Assembly (NCBI GenBank): GCA_947598425.1
Contig: CANQFH010000002.1
Location: 1-21,510, forward strand
DNA length: 21,510 nt
Direction: 5' to 3'
From: an uncultured Bacilli bacterium
GTDB taxonomy: Bacteria > Bacillota_I > Bacilli_A > RF39 > UBA660
Shown: piece by piece, positions 7,411 to 17,030 of the stretch
How the letters are laid out: every line of letters begins with the position of its first letter
How positions within the stretch are numbered: the stretch's first letter is position 1
Notes under the pieces: model-generated
Databases searched by the model: none
Seen by the model: only the letters and a program-made list of their open reading frames with translations
What the model was told of the DNA's origin: nothing
Translations under genes and position numbers: made by a program

Positions 7411-8645
7411 ATTCCTTTATTATTTAACATATCTTCTATTTTCATTAACCGATTATATTTAGCTATTCTTTCTCCTCTACTAACAGAACCCGTTTTAATA
7501 AATGGAATTCCAAAGCCTACAGCTAAATCAGCAATAAAAGTATCTTCAGTTTCACCACTTCGATGACTTATAATCATTTTATAATTATTCTTTTTAGCAG
7601 TCATGATAGTTTTAGTTAATTCTGATACTGTTCCAATTTGATTAGCCTTAAGAAGAATAGCATTACCAGCATTAACACTAATACCTTGTTCTAAATAACT
7701 TGAATTACTACAGAAATAATCATCACCAACTAACATTACTTTATCTCCAATTAATTTAGTTAAAACTGCTAAGCTTTCTAAATCATTTTCTTCAAAAGGA
7801 TCTTCAATACTGATAATAGGATAATTTCTTACTAAACTTAAATAATATTTAATTAAATCATTAGCATTTAATTTTAAACCATCAATATTATATACTTGAT
7901 TATCTTTATCATATATAGTAGATGCTGCAACATCTAAAGCTATTAAAACATCTTTACCAGGATGATAATTAGATTCATTAATAGCATCTAAGATTAAATC
8001 TAAAGCCTCAGTAGTTTTCTTTAAATTGGGAGCAAAACCTCCTTCATCACCTACTGCAGTTGATAATCCTTTATCTTTTAAAATTTTCTTTAAAGTATGA
8101 AATATTTCTGATGCAGCTTCAATTCTTCTTGCTTCACCTTTCATAATAGGAACAATCATAAATTCTTGAATATCTAAACCATTATCAGCATGCATACCAC
8201 CATTAACAATATTAACCATTGGAATAGGTAAACTTACTTTACCATAAGTTATATATTCATATAATTCTTTATTTTGTAATTTAGCTAAACATTTTAAACT
8301 AGCAAGAGATACTCCTAACATGGCATTAGCACCTAGCTTACTTTTATTTGGGGTACCATCTAATTTAAGTAATATTTTATCAACAGTAACTTGATCTATT
8401 TTTTGCCCAATTAAAGCATTTCTAATTATTGTATTAACATTCTCTACTGCTTTTAAAACCCCTTTACCATGATATCTTCCTGCATCATTATCTCTTAATT
8501 CTAAGGCTTCTCTACTTCCAGTGGAAGCTCCAGATGGAACAGATGCTACAGCACTAATATTATTAGCTAATATCATTTCAACTTCAATAGTAGGATTACC
8601 TCTACTATCAAGGATTTCTCTAGCATAGATATCTTTAATATTCAT
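7407..8645 (-). CDS. eno: Enolase (phosphopyruvate hydratase)
   Basis: A 412-residue glycolytic enzyme converting 2-phosphoglycerate to phosphoenolpyruvate; slightly shorter than the usual ~430. Conserved parts in order: EILDSRGNPT at the N-terminus, SGASTGSREALELRD loop, HADNGLDIQEFM, catalytic Glu in VGDEGGFAPN, Mg ligands in ALDVAAS, SIEDPFEEND and GDDYFCSN, catalytic Lys in LLKANQIGT, and SHRSGETEDTFIADL. The signature after NQIGT reads VSEL where most enolases have an LTET-like sequence; the catalytic residues are unaffected. ATG 8645 has SD AGGTGGT. It is a single-gene unit with its own promoter. Confidence 0.97.
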   Translation of the reverse strand: MNIKDIYAREILDSRGNPTIEVEMILANNISAVASVPSGASTGSREALELRDNDAGRYHGKGVLKAVENVNTIIRNALIGQKIDQVTVDKILLKLDGTPNKSKLGANAMLGVSLASLKCLAKLQNKELYEYITYGKVSLPIPMVNIVNGGMHADNGLDIQEFMIVPIMKGEARRIEAASEIFHTLKKILKDKGLSTAVGDEGGFAPNLKKTTEALDLILDAINESNYHPGKDVLIALDVAASTIYDKDNQVYNIDGLKLNANDLIKYYLSLVRNYPIISIEDPFEENDLESLAVLTKLIGDKVMLVGDDYFCSNSSYLEQGISVNAGNAILLKANQIGTVSELTKTIMTAKKNNYKMIISHRSGETEDTFIADLAVGFGIPFIKTGSVSRGERIAKYNRLMKIEDMLNNKGI

Positions 8646-8662
8646 TTATACCACCTATAATT

Positions 8663-8691
8663 ATTATAACCATCTCAAAATAAATAAACAA
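8663..8691 (-). promoter_or_regulatory. Enolase promoter
   Basis: Minus strand TTGTTT (8691-8686), 17-base spacer, perfect TATAAT (8668-8663). The -10 is 17 bases from ATG 8645, so the leader is about 10 nt and starts at the SD GGTGGT. The -35 abuts the T run of the terminator of the preceding operon. Confidence 0.65.
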
Positions 8692-8692
8692 T

Positions 8693-8713
8693 AAAAAAAA
8701 GATGTTTGACATC
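8693..8713 (-). terminator. Terminator of the helical-repeat/DUF308 operon
   Basis: Minus strand GATGT (8713-8709), loop CAA, ACATC (8705-8701), eight T. A short stem with a strong T run, right after the TAA at 8721-8719. Confidence 0.65.
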
Positions 8714-8718
8714 AATTT

Positions 8719-9270
8719 TTATGCTATAAAATATTTACTTCTTCTTCTTAATAAGATTACATCTACTAAATTAATTAAACCATAGCCTAATAAACAAATA
8801 CCACTAACACTAACGATACCATTACCATTAGTAAAGAATGCTGTTACTCCTAAAATCATAAAGATAATTCCTACTGCTAAGATAAGTAACCAACTAGATT
8901 CATTAAACTTTTTTAAAAAGATACCATAATTAATTCTTTGTAACCCTGATGCTATAAAATAAATACCTAATATTATTGCTAATACTTTACCAAATATTAA
9001 AGCTCCAATACCTATTAATATTAAGATAATTCCAAATATTAAATTATTATTATATAAATCTATTGTACCTCTTTTAATAAATTCATATATACTTAAAATA
9101 CCATTTAATATTAACATTATTCCGGTAAAAATAGATACTATATTATTACTTAGACTGGGATTAGTAAAAAATATTAACCCAATTATTATATAGATTATAG
9201 ATATTACTATATCCATTAATGTTAACTTATTAAATATTCCACTAGCTTCTCCAAAAATTTTATCTATCAT
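8719..9270 (-). CDS. DUF308 / HdeD-like six-helix membrane protein
   Basis: A 183-residue integral membrane protein with about six hydrophobic helices (near residues 18-40, 44-64, 76-93, 97-115, 126-147, 151-175) arranged as three similar hairpins, and a basic C-terminus (LLRRRSKYF). The glycine-rich helices with G-I-x-L-I-L-x-G-I patterns match the DUF308 family that includes HdeD, a membrane protein linked to acid resistance in E. coli; the molecular role is unknown. ATG 9270 has SD GGTGAT. It is the last gene of the operon, 27 bases after the second helical-repeat gene, which suggests the repeat proteins may act at the membrane. Confidence 0.85.
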   Translation of the reverse strand: MIDKIFGEASGIFNKLTLMDIVISIIYIIIGLIFFTNPSLSNNIVSIFTGIMLILNGILSIYEFIKRGTIDLYNNNLIFGIILILIGIGALIFGKVLAIILGIYFIASGLQRINYGIFLKKFNESSWLLILAVGIIFMILGVTAFFTNGNGIVSVSGICLLGYGLINLVDVILLRRRSKYFIA

Positions 9271-9297
9271 ATTATCACCAATTAAATTGTATCAAAT

Positions 9298-11619
9298 TTA
9301 ATTCTTGATGTCATTATCTTTTTTTATTTTTCTTCTCATTCTAGTTTGCTTTTTTAATTTATTTATATCTATATCTTGACCATTATTATCACAATACGCT
9401 ATTAAAGTATCATAATACATTATCTCTTCTACTCTAGAATCTCTATTAATATTTATTTTCTCTTCTTCATGAACTTTTAAATAATCTAATATTCCTTTAT
9501 ATAATACCCCTAAAGCAATCATTAAATTAGCATATTCTATGCCATCATAACCAATCTTTTTTATTTCTTTAATATATTCTTTTAAAACATCACTATCTAA
9601 AAATTCACATACCGATAATAACTCATTTACTCTATCATTTAAAACATCCATAGGACTATGAGCATTTATTAAAATCTTAACTAATAAGCTATATTCTCTT
9701 TTACATAATACTTCATTATTTAAAATATTACAAATATATGGTAACAAATTCCAATCTTGAACTTGTTTAAATATTTGAATATATCGATCAACTTCTTCAA
9801 AGTTATTAACTAAATCTAAATTACTAAAACATTTTAATTTAATTATATTCTTTTCTTCTAAAATATACTCAATAGCGTTAGCTATAATAATATAATTATT
9901 CATATTTAATAATTTAATAACTATTTGATAATTATCTTGATTACACTTACTTAAATATTCTAATTTCTTTATTACTAAATCATTTTCTTGATAATTATTA
10001 ACATCATAGTAATTCTCTTGATTATTATTCATAATATAATCTAAGGCTGTATTACAACATTCTTTAATATTTAAATTTAATATTTTTAGATAATAATCTA
10101 ATATTACTATGGATACACGACCATCTTGATATTCTTTCTTATTTAATATTTTCTTAATATTATCTATCTCTTCAACATTAACATTACTTATCATATTAAG
10201 TAACTCTAATAAATCAGAAATAGATCTATTTAAATAAAATCTATCATTTAAAATACTTAACGCTAACTCACAATTATTAATACTTTTCATATTATTAAAT
10301 ACTTTTATTATATCTATGATTTGATTCGTATCAAAGACATCCATAATAATATTATTATTCCATAAGTTATCGATAACAAATAACATATTTTGAACATTAC
10401 TAAAACTTATAATAGTTTCACAATATAATATTAAAGTATCAATATCCATATTAGTTGCTAATATTTTTAATACTGCTTTAGCTTGATATTCATTTTTAAC
10501 TAATGCAAACAATTTTAAACACTTATCTAAAGTTTCTTCTTGCATATAATAATTATTCCAAATATATTTAAACAATTTTTTATCAGTATTAATTAAAGAT
10601 GGAGCATTTTTGATAAATATATCTAAATAAAACAAGCGAATATCTCTTTTATTTTCATGAACTTGTTTAATTATATTATAAATAAACTCAGCAATATTAC
10701 AATTAGAGGTATTTACGACATTACATAATCTTGTAATTACTTCAATATAATATTCATTATCTTCATAAAAATTATTTATATATTGTAATACCCAATAGAT
10801 ATTATGAACATCTTTAGTATTCGCGATTAATTCCGCGATCCTAATTTTATTATTCATATTCTTTATTTTATTGTTATCAAAAATATTTTTTATTTGTAAT
10901 TTATTATTACTATTAACCATTAAATTAGCTCCATATAATGCTATATGATTTTTTAAATTATTTTCATCTATCAGAAAATCACTTACCATTTTTAGGCTTT
11001 CTTTACTATCATCAATAACCAAATCAATTATTTGAGCTGCTTTCAGATTTAAACCATATTTAATTAAATTACGATTAGTAAGCACTAATGCCATATATTC
11101 TTTTTTTAATTTACTCTTAGCATACATCACCATCTTACTAGCATCATAAGAAATACCTTGCTTAATTAAGGCTTCATTAGTTAATACTTGATAGGCTTCA
11201 TCATCTAATAATTCTTCTAATCCTTCTTGGACAAGCATTTTAGCAAATAATAAATTAATATTATATTTTAGACAATTCAAATCCATTAATATTTTATAAA
11301 TATAATCATTATTAATTAATTCTAAAACATTAAGAGTAGTCCCATTTTTAATTAAATTATCACAATATAATAAAACAATTATTTTTCTAACATCTTTAAT
11401 ATCATTATTTTCTAAATATTTTAATATTTCTAATAAATTCTCAGTACTATAACCCGCTAAAGCAACATTGATTACTAATTTAAATTTATTTAAATCTTGA
11501 TTATTAAACTTAGCTATTTGTTCTAATACTCTTTCATCTAATTCTAATATTTTAGATATATTAACTATATTAGCTTTTTTACAATTATATAAAATATTTT
11601 TTATTAAATCTTTTTGCAT
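9298..11619 (-). CDS. Large helical-repeat (solenoid) protein, paralog of the next gene upstream
   Basis: A 773-residue protein that I do not recognise. No signal peptide or membrane segment; almost entirely amphipathic helix rich in Leu, Ile, Asn and Lys. Repeat units of about 35 residues with the pattern VLTNxxLIKxGLxxxAAxII are clear at about 145-178, 179-214 and from 215, with a further degenerate unit near 83-105. VALAGYSTENLLEIL near residue 52 and MYYDTLIAYCDN near 734 have counterparts at the same positions in the upstream gene, so the two are full-length tandem paralogs. The C-terminus is strongly basic. The start is ATG 11619 with SD AGGTGAT; GTG 11628 lies inside that SD. The SD shares bases with the TAG stop of the upstream gene (TAGGTGAT), so translation is probably coupled. 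Likely a cytoplasmic scaffold or binding protein; function unknown. Confidence 0.85.
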   Translation of the reverse strand: MQKDLIKNILYNCKKANIVNISKILELDERVLEQIAKFNNQDLNKFKLVINVALAGYSTENLLEILKYLENNDIKDVRKIIVLLYCDNLIKNGTTLNVLELINNDYIYKILMDLNCLKYNINLLFAKMLVQEGLEELLDDEAYQVLTNEALIKQGISYDASKMVMYAKSKLKKEYMALVLTNRNLIKYGLNLKAAQIIDLVIDDSKESLKMVSDFLIDENNLKNHIALYGANLMVNSNNKLQIKNIFDNNKIKNMNNKIRIAELIANTKDVHNIYWVLQYINNFYEDNEYYIEVITRLCNVVNTSNCNIAEFIYNIIKQVHENKRDIRLFYLDIFIKNAPSLINTDKKLFKYIWNNYYMQEETLDKCLKLFALVKNEYQAKAVLKILATNMDIDTLILYCETIISFSNVQNMLFVIDNLWNNNIIMDVFDTNQIIDIIKVFNNMKSINNCELALSILNDRFYLNRSISDLLELLNMISNVNVEEIDNIKKILNKKEYQDGRVSIVILDYYLKILNLNIKECCNTALDYIMNNNQENYYDVNNYQENDLVIKKLEYLSKCNQDNYQIVIKLLNMNNYIIIANAIEYILEEKNIIKLKCFSNLDLVNNFEEVDRYIQIFKQVQDWNLLPYICNILNNEVLCKREYSLLVKILINAHSPMDVLNDRVNELLSVCEFLDSDVLKEYIKEIKKIGYDGIEYANLMIALGVLYKGILDYLKVHEEEKININRDSRVEEIMYYDTLIAYCDNNGQDIDINKLKKQTRMRRKIKKDNDIKN

Positions 11620-11628
11620 TATTATCAC

Positions 11629-13926
11629 CTACTTTTTGCTTTTATATCTTCTTAATAAATTATTAACTTTAATATCTTCAGGTTCATTATCACAGTAACT
11701 AATTAAACCATCATAATATAACATATCAATAACTTTAGATGGGCTGTTAGGATCTTCTGCAGAAAGATTATCTCTACATTCATTTAATAACTTTTGATAT
11801 ATTTTAGCTAAACATTGTAATAATGGTACATATTCAGGTTCTTCTAAATTAATAGATTTAATAATATTTAAGATATCTAATTTAATATCCATAGTAGTAT
11901 TATTTAAACCCTTCATTAATATATAATTATCTAATTTATATACTCCACCATATTCTAAAGCTTGAGATTTTTCTTCTAGGTGTTCCTTATCACTATTTAG
12001 AATATCAATTAAAGTTAAATGACAATAACTATTAACAAATGGTCTATTTAAAATATCATAAGCATATTTTAATATCTTTTTATTTTTCATTTGAGATAAT
12101 ACTTGAGCATATTGCAATATGGTACCATTAGCATATCTCTTTAAAACTAAATTAGTTAATAAACTAGTAAAATAAACACTTTGGATTGAAATATAACCAA
12201 TAATTTTTTCAATAGTCTCTTCACTATAAATATCTTTCATCTCTAATATTTGAATAACATATGGTAATTTATCCTTATTTAAATTACATATTAATTTAGC
12301 CTTAAATAAATCAAATTGTTTTAAATATTCATAAGTAGTACTAGTTACTTCTTTATCTTGATTAAAACTAGTTACTAAATAATCGATAGCGTTAAAAATA
12401 TTGGAATTACTACTATATAAATTACTAATATTCTCAATCATTTCAACATTTTGAAAATCTTCATTTTTAATTAAATTTATAATTTTTAAGATACCTTCAA
12501 ATGATACATTTTGTTTTAATTCTTGATTACTTATAATATTTATAATGGCATTAGTTTGAGTTTCATAAGGGGAATTATCGATAACATTTAATATTTGCAT
12601 AAATTCATTTTCAGTATACATCCCTAATTTATCTAATATATTTCCTGCCGCAATCATTTGGTAGGTAAATTTCATAGATGATACTTTATTACAAATAGCT
12701 TTTTTAGTTGCTATAGAGTCAAAAGGATATCTAATTATTTTTTCTATCACATATAATTGATAACTATCTTGAACATAACATATTTTTGATAAGTAATAAT
12801 TTAAGTAGGCTCTTTCATTACTTTTAATACAATCTACACAAAATTTAAGGATTATATCTTGATACTTACCTTCAAATTTAGCTATCCGTTCTAAATATTT
12901 AATTAATATCTTTAATTCATCTTCAGTTAACATAACATATACTTTTTTTAATTCTTCTTCTATTTTTAATAATATCTTCGTTTTCTTAACTATTTCAACT
13001 TTTTCGATACTACAAAGAACTGATATGATCATCTTATCATAATCATTAATTGTAGTTTTATTTTTTAAATAGTCTTCAACAGCATAACCAGAAGCAGCAG
13101 AAGTAATCTTACTAAATTTAGAAGCAATAAATAAAATATCATTAACATCTTTTATTTTAGAAAATACCACAATATTACTCATAATTAAATTAGCATCTTT
13201 GGAAAAACAATCAGCCATATAAGTAGCAACTTCAATCGCTATACCCTTTTTTAAAACAATTTCATTCATTAAAAATTCAGATATAGTTCTTATACTGTCA
13301 GTATTTTTTATTTTAGATAAGACGGTAGCAGCTCTTAAAGAAAGACCTCTTTTAATAATATTATCATTAATACTAACTGTATAAATATAATTAGCTAAAC
13401 GTTTATTATCTAACTTAACAATTATTTTAGCTATTTCTTTAGCGGTATTATTTTTAATTAATTTTTCATTAGTTAAAACAGCGATAACAATATCTCTAAC
13501 ATCAAGTTTTAATCTATAAGTTAAATCAAAATAATATCTAGCATAATCTAAATTAACTTTATATTTTTTAGCAGTGGGATTACTTATAATATCATAAGCT
13601 CCAGGCATAGTTAATAAATGAAGTATTTCTAAAACATTACCATTTCTAATATAGTCTTTATTATTTAAAAATATTTCTTGTTTTTGATCTTCTTCTAAAT
13701 AATTTAACGAATGATCTTTAAAATAATTTAACAGTTCTAATAAGTTATCAATACTATAACCAGCTAAAGAGACATCAATAGCAAATATAAAAAGATTATC
13801 TGATTTTATTTCTAATAATTTTTCTAATATTATTTCATCTTTTTGTAATATTCTTTTTAATTTATTGATAGCAATATTTAATTTTTGACATCTTTCTATA
13901 AATAAAATAACATTATCTTTCTTCAT
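11629..13926 (-). CDS. Large helical-repeat (solenoid) protein, first gene of the operon
   Basis: A 765-residue protein that I do not recognise. All-helical appearance, no signal peptide or TM segment. The ~35-residue repeats are easy to see at 150-183 (VLTNEKLIKNNTAKEIAKII), 184-218 (NDNIIKRGLSLRAATVL) and 219-253 (NEIVLKKGIAIEVATYM); the remainder looks like more diverged ARM/HEAT-type helical pairs. VSLAGYSIDNLLELL (~52) and MLYYDGLISYCDN (~735) are shared with the downstream paralog at matching positions. No catalytic motif is visible. The start is ATG 13926 with upstream TAGG; a TTG at 13941 is less likely. Transcribed from a consensus promoter. The conserved ends and variable middle suggest a binding scaffold with paralog-specific surfaces; this is inference. 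Confidence 0.85.
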   Translation of the reverse strand: MKKDNVILFIERCQKLNIAINKLKRILQKDEIILEKLLEIKSDNLFIFAIDVSLAGYSIDNLLELLNYFKDHSLNYLEEDQKQEIFLNNKDYIRNGNVLEILHLLTMPGAYDIISNPTAKKYKVNLDYARYYFDLTYRLKLDVRDIVIAVLTNEKLIKNNTAKEIAKIIVKLDNKRLANYIYTVSINDNIIKRGLSLRAATVLSKIKNTDSIRTISEFLMNEIVLKKGIAIEVATYMADCFSKDANLIMSNIVVFSKIKDVNDILFIASKFSKITSAASGYAVEDYLKNKTTINDYDKMIISVLCSIEKVEIVKKTKILLKIEEELKKVYVMLTEDELKILIKYLERIAKFEGKYQDIILKFCVDCIKSNERAYLNYYLSKICYVQDSYQLYVIEKIIRYPFDSIATKKAICNKVSSMKFTYQMIAAGNILDKLGMYTENEFMQILNVIDNSPYETQTNAIINIISNQELKQNVSFEGILKIINLIKNEDFQNVEMIENISNLYSSNSNIFNAIDYLVTSFNQDKEVTSTTYEYLKQFDLFKAKLICNLNKDKLPYVIQILEMKDIYSEETIEKIIGYISIQSVYFTSLLTNLVLKRYANGTILQYAQVLSQMKNKKILKYAYDILNRPFVNSYCHLTLIDILNSDKEHLEEKSQALEYGGVYKLDNYILMKGLNNTTMDIKLDILNIIKSINLEEPEYVPLLQCLAKIYQKLLNECRDNLSAEDPNSPSKVIDMLYYDGLISYCDNEPEDIKVNNLLRRYKSKK

Positions 13927-13951
13927 ACCAAAACCTACCAATCTATTAGGT

Positions 13952-13981
13952 ATTATATATTAATAAATTCTTGATTGTCAA
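13952..13981 (-). promoter_or_regulatory. Full-consensus promoter of the helical-repeat operon
   Basis: Minus strand TTGACA (13981-13976), 18-base spacer, TATAAT (13957-13952): 12 of 12 consensus bases. The predicted leader is about 18 nt. It overlaps the divergent plus-strand promoter region of the FemABX-like gene. Confidence 0.8.
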
Positions 13982-13985
13982 CATC

Positions 13986-14014
13986 TTTATAAAAATAAAA
14001 AAGTATGTTATAAT
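13986..14014 (+). promoter_or_regulatory. Promoter of the FemABX-like gene
   Basis: TTTATA (13986-13991), 17-base spacer, perfect TATAAT (14009-14014), then SD AGAGGTGA (14026-14033) and ATG 14039. Its -35 is only five bases from the -35 of the divergent operon, so the two promoters share polymerase space. Confidence 0.6.
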
Positions 14015-14038
14015 ACTTTCCTAAAAGAGGTGAAATAG

Positions 14039-15271
14039 ATGAATTTAAGACCATTAAATATTGAAGAATTTACCAATTATCAAAAGAGTCATCCATTATC
14101 TAATTTTTATCAAACAGTTAATTACGCGATGGCAATGGCTGAAGATGGTTATGATTATGAATTAGTGGGAATGTTTGATTATAATAACAATATATGTGCA
14201 GCCTCTTTAATCTTATTAAAACCTATAGGTATCAAATGTTTTTATGGTTATGCTCCAAGAGGATTTTTAATAGATTATAATAATCCCGAATTATTACAAA
14301 CATTTACAGAATTAATTAAAAAATATTTTTATGAAAAGAATGTTATTTTTATTAAAATTAATCCCAATATACCTATTGGCATTTTAGATAAAAATAATAA
14401 TATTAATTATAATGATAATGCTAATATAGTTCATAATTTAATAAATTTAGGTTATAAAAAACTAGCTGATAATCTTTATTTTGAAGCAGCATTACCAAGA
14501 TTTAATGCCATTATCGATTTAGCTAAATTTGATGTCCATGAATGCAGTAAGAATACTAAAAATAAGATTAGAAAAGGTATTAGAAAAGGGTTAACTTTTA
14601 ATGTCGCCAATAAAGATGCGATTAATATGTTTACTAATATTATTAAAAATAAAGATCATAACAATTACTTTTATCAAGATTATTTTACAACATTTGCTAA
14701 AGATAATGATATTGATTTATTTTTGATATCTATTAATTACAATGATTTTTTACAAAATAGTCAATATGTATATGATTTAGAATTAGAAAGAAATAATAAA
14801 TTAAATAATAAATTAACTTTATATAATAATGAAAAGAGAATTAATGCTAAAATGGCTAGTGATAAAATATTGTTATCTTATAAAAATGATATTATGGAAG
14901 CTAGTAAAAGTATTCAAGATGGAATTCATTCTGTTATTGGTGGAGCTTTAGTAGTTAAACATAATAATACTGTTAGTATTGTTTATAGTGCTTTTGATAA
15001 AAATTATAAAAGATTTTCACCAAATTATTTCTTACATTATAATATTATTAAGTATTATAAAGATAAATATCAATACTTAGATTTAAATGGAATTACGGGA
15101 GATTTTACTATTAACAATCCTTATCATGGGTTAAATAGATTTAAACTTGGTTTTAATCCTAATATCTATGAATTTATTGGAGAATTTGATTTAATAATTG
15201 AACCTAAAAGTTATGAAATATTACTTAAGAATGGTATTTTAGCTAAAACATTTGAACATAAAGACAATTAA
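14039..15271 (+). CDS. FemABX-family peptidoglycan bridge aminoacyltransferase
   Basis: A 410-residue protein of the lipid II interpeptide-bridge family (FemX/FemA/FemB/MurM), which transfers amino acids from aminoacyl-tRNA to the stem-peptide lysine. The features fit: N-terminal segment FYQTVNYA, YGYAPRGFLID (69-79), a Lys/Arg-rich SKNTKNKIRKGIRKG (170-184), a long helical coiled-coil arm at about 236-296 rich in Leu, Lys and Asn, and a C-terminal second GNAT-like half with LNGITGDF and LNRFKLGFNPNIYEFIGEFD (348-384). The length is typical. Amino acid specificity cannot be read from the sequence. It shows the organism builds peptidoglycan, probably with a branched cross-bridge. It converges on argS with a shared terminator. 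Confidence 0.85.
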   Translation: MNLRPLNIEEFTNYQKSHPLSNFYQTVNYAMAMAEDGYDYELVGMFDYNNNICAASLILLKPIGIKCFYGYAPRGFLIDYNNPELLQTFTELIKKYFYEKNVIFIKINPNIPIGILDKNNNINYNDNANIVHNLINLGYKKLADNLYFEAALPRFNAIIDLAKFDVHECSKNTKNKIRKGIRKGLTFNVANKDAINMFTNIIKNKDHNNYFYQDYFTTFAKDNDIDLFLISINYNDFLQNSQYVYDLELERNNKLNNKLTLYNNEKRINAKMASDKILLSYKNDIMEASKSIQDGIHSVIGGALVVKHNNTVSIVYSAFDKNYKRFSPNYFLHYNIIKYYKDKYQYLDLNGITGDFTINNPYHGLNRFKLGFNPNIYEFIGEFDLIIEPKSYEILLKNGILAKTFEHKDN

Positions 15272-15298
15272 AAATAGACACTACGTCTATTTTTTTTA
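15271..15298. terminator. Bidirectional terminator between FemABX-like gene and argS
   Basis: AAAATAGAC (15271-15279), loop ACTAC, GTCTATTTT (15285-15293), with a T run on the plus side and T-rich sequence on the minus side. It serves both convergent genes; its first base is the last base of the plus-strand TAA. Confidence 0.8.
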
Positions 15299-15299
15299 A

Positions 15300-17030
15300 C
15301 TACATTTTATCTGGTACTTTAATAGCTAAGATATCTAATAATATTAAATTAATTTTATAAACAATACTAGTTAAATATAACCAAGATTCTTGTAATTCTA
15401 AATCTTTTTCTTTTAATATAATATTTTCAGAATAAAAACGATTATATAAAGTAGTTAGTTCATATAAATATTCAGTAATAGCATTTAATGATTTTGAATT
15501 AAAGGCTTCTTGTAAGATATTATCTAAATCATTTAATTTAAGAATAACTTCTCGATCTGATTCACCTTTAATTTTAATTAATTTATGATAACTAATATCT
15601 TGAGCTTTATTTAATAAAGATTTCATTCTAATTGTAGAATATAAGATAAATGGTCCAGTTTTACCATCTAAATCACAGAATTTATCTAAATCAAAATTAT
15701 AATCAGTTTCTCTATTAGGCAGTAAATCAGCATACTTAATAGTAGCTATACTAATATCATGAGCAATACTATCTCTATTATCACTAATATTATCATTTAA
15801 TCTTTTTAAACATTCATCATTAACTAAAGAAAGTAAACCTTCTAAACGCATTACTCCACCATCTCTAGTTTTAAAAGGCTTACCATCTTTACCATTCATA
15901 GTTCCAAAACCTACAAAAATTAGTTTAGTATCTTTAACAATATTAGCTTTTTTAGCTGCTCTAAAAACTTGAGTAAAGTGTAATTCTTGTCTTTTATCTG
16001 ATAAATACCAAATCTCATCTATTTGATAATTATTCATTCTATCATAGATAGTAGCAAGTTCTGTTGTACTATACAAGATACCACCATCACTTTTAATAAG
16101 TAACATTGGAGGTATTTCTTTTTTATCAGCATCTTCACTAACATTAATAACTTTAGCGCCCATACTTTCTTCCACAATATTTAAAGTATCTAAATATTTT
16201 AATAAATCTTCGACACAATAAGTTGCATCACTTTCTCCCTTATATAAGTCAAATTCCGTATTTAAATTATCATATATTCTTTTAATATCTTTTTTAGATA
16301 TTTCCATTATTTGTAACCATAAATCATAAATACCTTTATCTTTATTTTGAAGTCTTGTAGTCATTTCTTGAGCTTCTTTTAAATAATCAGCATCTTCTTT
16401 AGCCTTGGAAGAAGCATATGGATAAACTTCTTCTAATAAAGCGTTGGTAATGGGAGCTTGAGGATATTTGCCATTATAATTTTTATCAAAAAATAACCAA
16501 TCTGGATAACGTTTTGATAACTCTAAGATAACTAACCCTAAAGGACGACCAAAATCTCCTAAGTGAGTATCAGAAATAGTTTTATAACCTAAATAATTAC
16601 ATAATCTTTTTAAGGCTTCACCAATATTAGCACTTCTTAAGTGGCCTACATGTAGACTCTTAGCCACATTAGCACCACCATAATCTAAAAAGATTGTTTT
16701 ATTATTTTGAGGATAGCTATAATCATCGATATTGGTAAAGTTAATTAAAGCCTCATTTGAAATAGTCATATTAATAAAACCAGGACCAGCAACATTTACA
16801 TCTTGAAAAAATTGATCTTCATTTAAAACATTAACTACTTTATTAGCTATATCTACCGGATTTTCATGATATTCTTTAGCTAAAGCCATTGCTCCATTAA
16901 ATTGATATTCCCCTAAATCTTTCCTATTAGATTTATTAACAATACACTCATTTAAATTATATCCACACTTATTAAAAGCTTCATTAATTTTTTCTTCTAT
17001 TATATGATAAAACTTTTTTATAAATATCAC
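15300..17030 (-). CDS. argS: Arginyl-tRNA synthetase
   Basis: A class I aminoacyl-tRNA synthetase of about 573-576 residues that charges tRNA-Arg. N-terminal Add-1 domain with GEYQFNGAMALAK and AGPGFINM, HIGH-type motif HVGH (about 127-130) in NVAKSLHVGHLRS, the ArgRS equivalent of KMSKS in GTMNGKDGKPFKTRDGG, and a C-terminal DALR anticodon-binding domain ending in AIKVPDKM. The start is unusual. GTG 17030 lies inside the strong SD sequence GGGTGAT, and no ATG exists near the N-terminus. The codon at the usual four-base distance from that SD is ATA (17021-17019), and starting there gives an N-terminus about as long as E. coli ArgS. Coordinates are given to the GTG by convention. Confidence 0.95.
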   Translation of the reverse strand: MIFIKKFYHIIEEKINEAFNKCGYNLNECIVNKSNRKDLGEYQFNGAMALAKEYHENPVDIANKVVNVLNEDQFFQDVNVAGPGFINMTISNEALINFTNIDDYSYPQNNKTIFLDYGGANVAKSLHVGHLRSANIGEALKRLCNYLGYKTISDTHLGDFGRPLGLVILELSKRYPDWLFFDKNYNGKYPQAPITNALLEEVYPYASSKAKEDADYLKEAQEMTTRLQNKDKGIYDLWLQIMEISKKDIKRIYDNLNTEFDLYKGESDATYCVEDLLKYLDTLNIVEESMGAKVINVSEDADKKEIPPMLLIKSDGGILYSTTELATIYDRMNNYQIDEIWYLSDKRQELHFTQVFRAAKKANIVKDTKLIFVGFGTMNGKDGKPFKTRDGGVMRLEGLLSLVNDECLKRLNDNISDNRDSIAHDISIATIKYADLLPNRETDYNFDLDKFCDLDGKTGPFILYSTIRMKSLLNKAQDISYHKLIKIKGESDREVILKLNDLDNILQEAFNSKSLNAITEYLYELTTLYNRFYSENIILKEKDLELQESWLYLTSIVYKINLILLDILAIKVPDKM

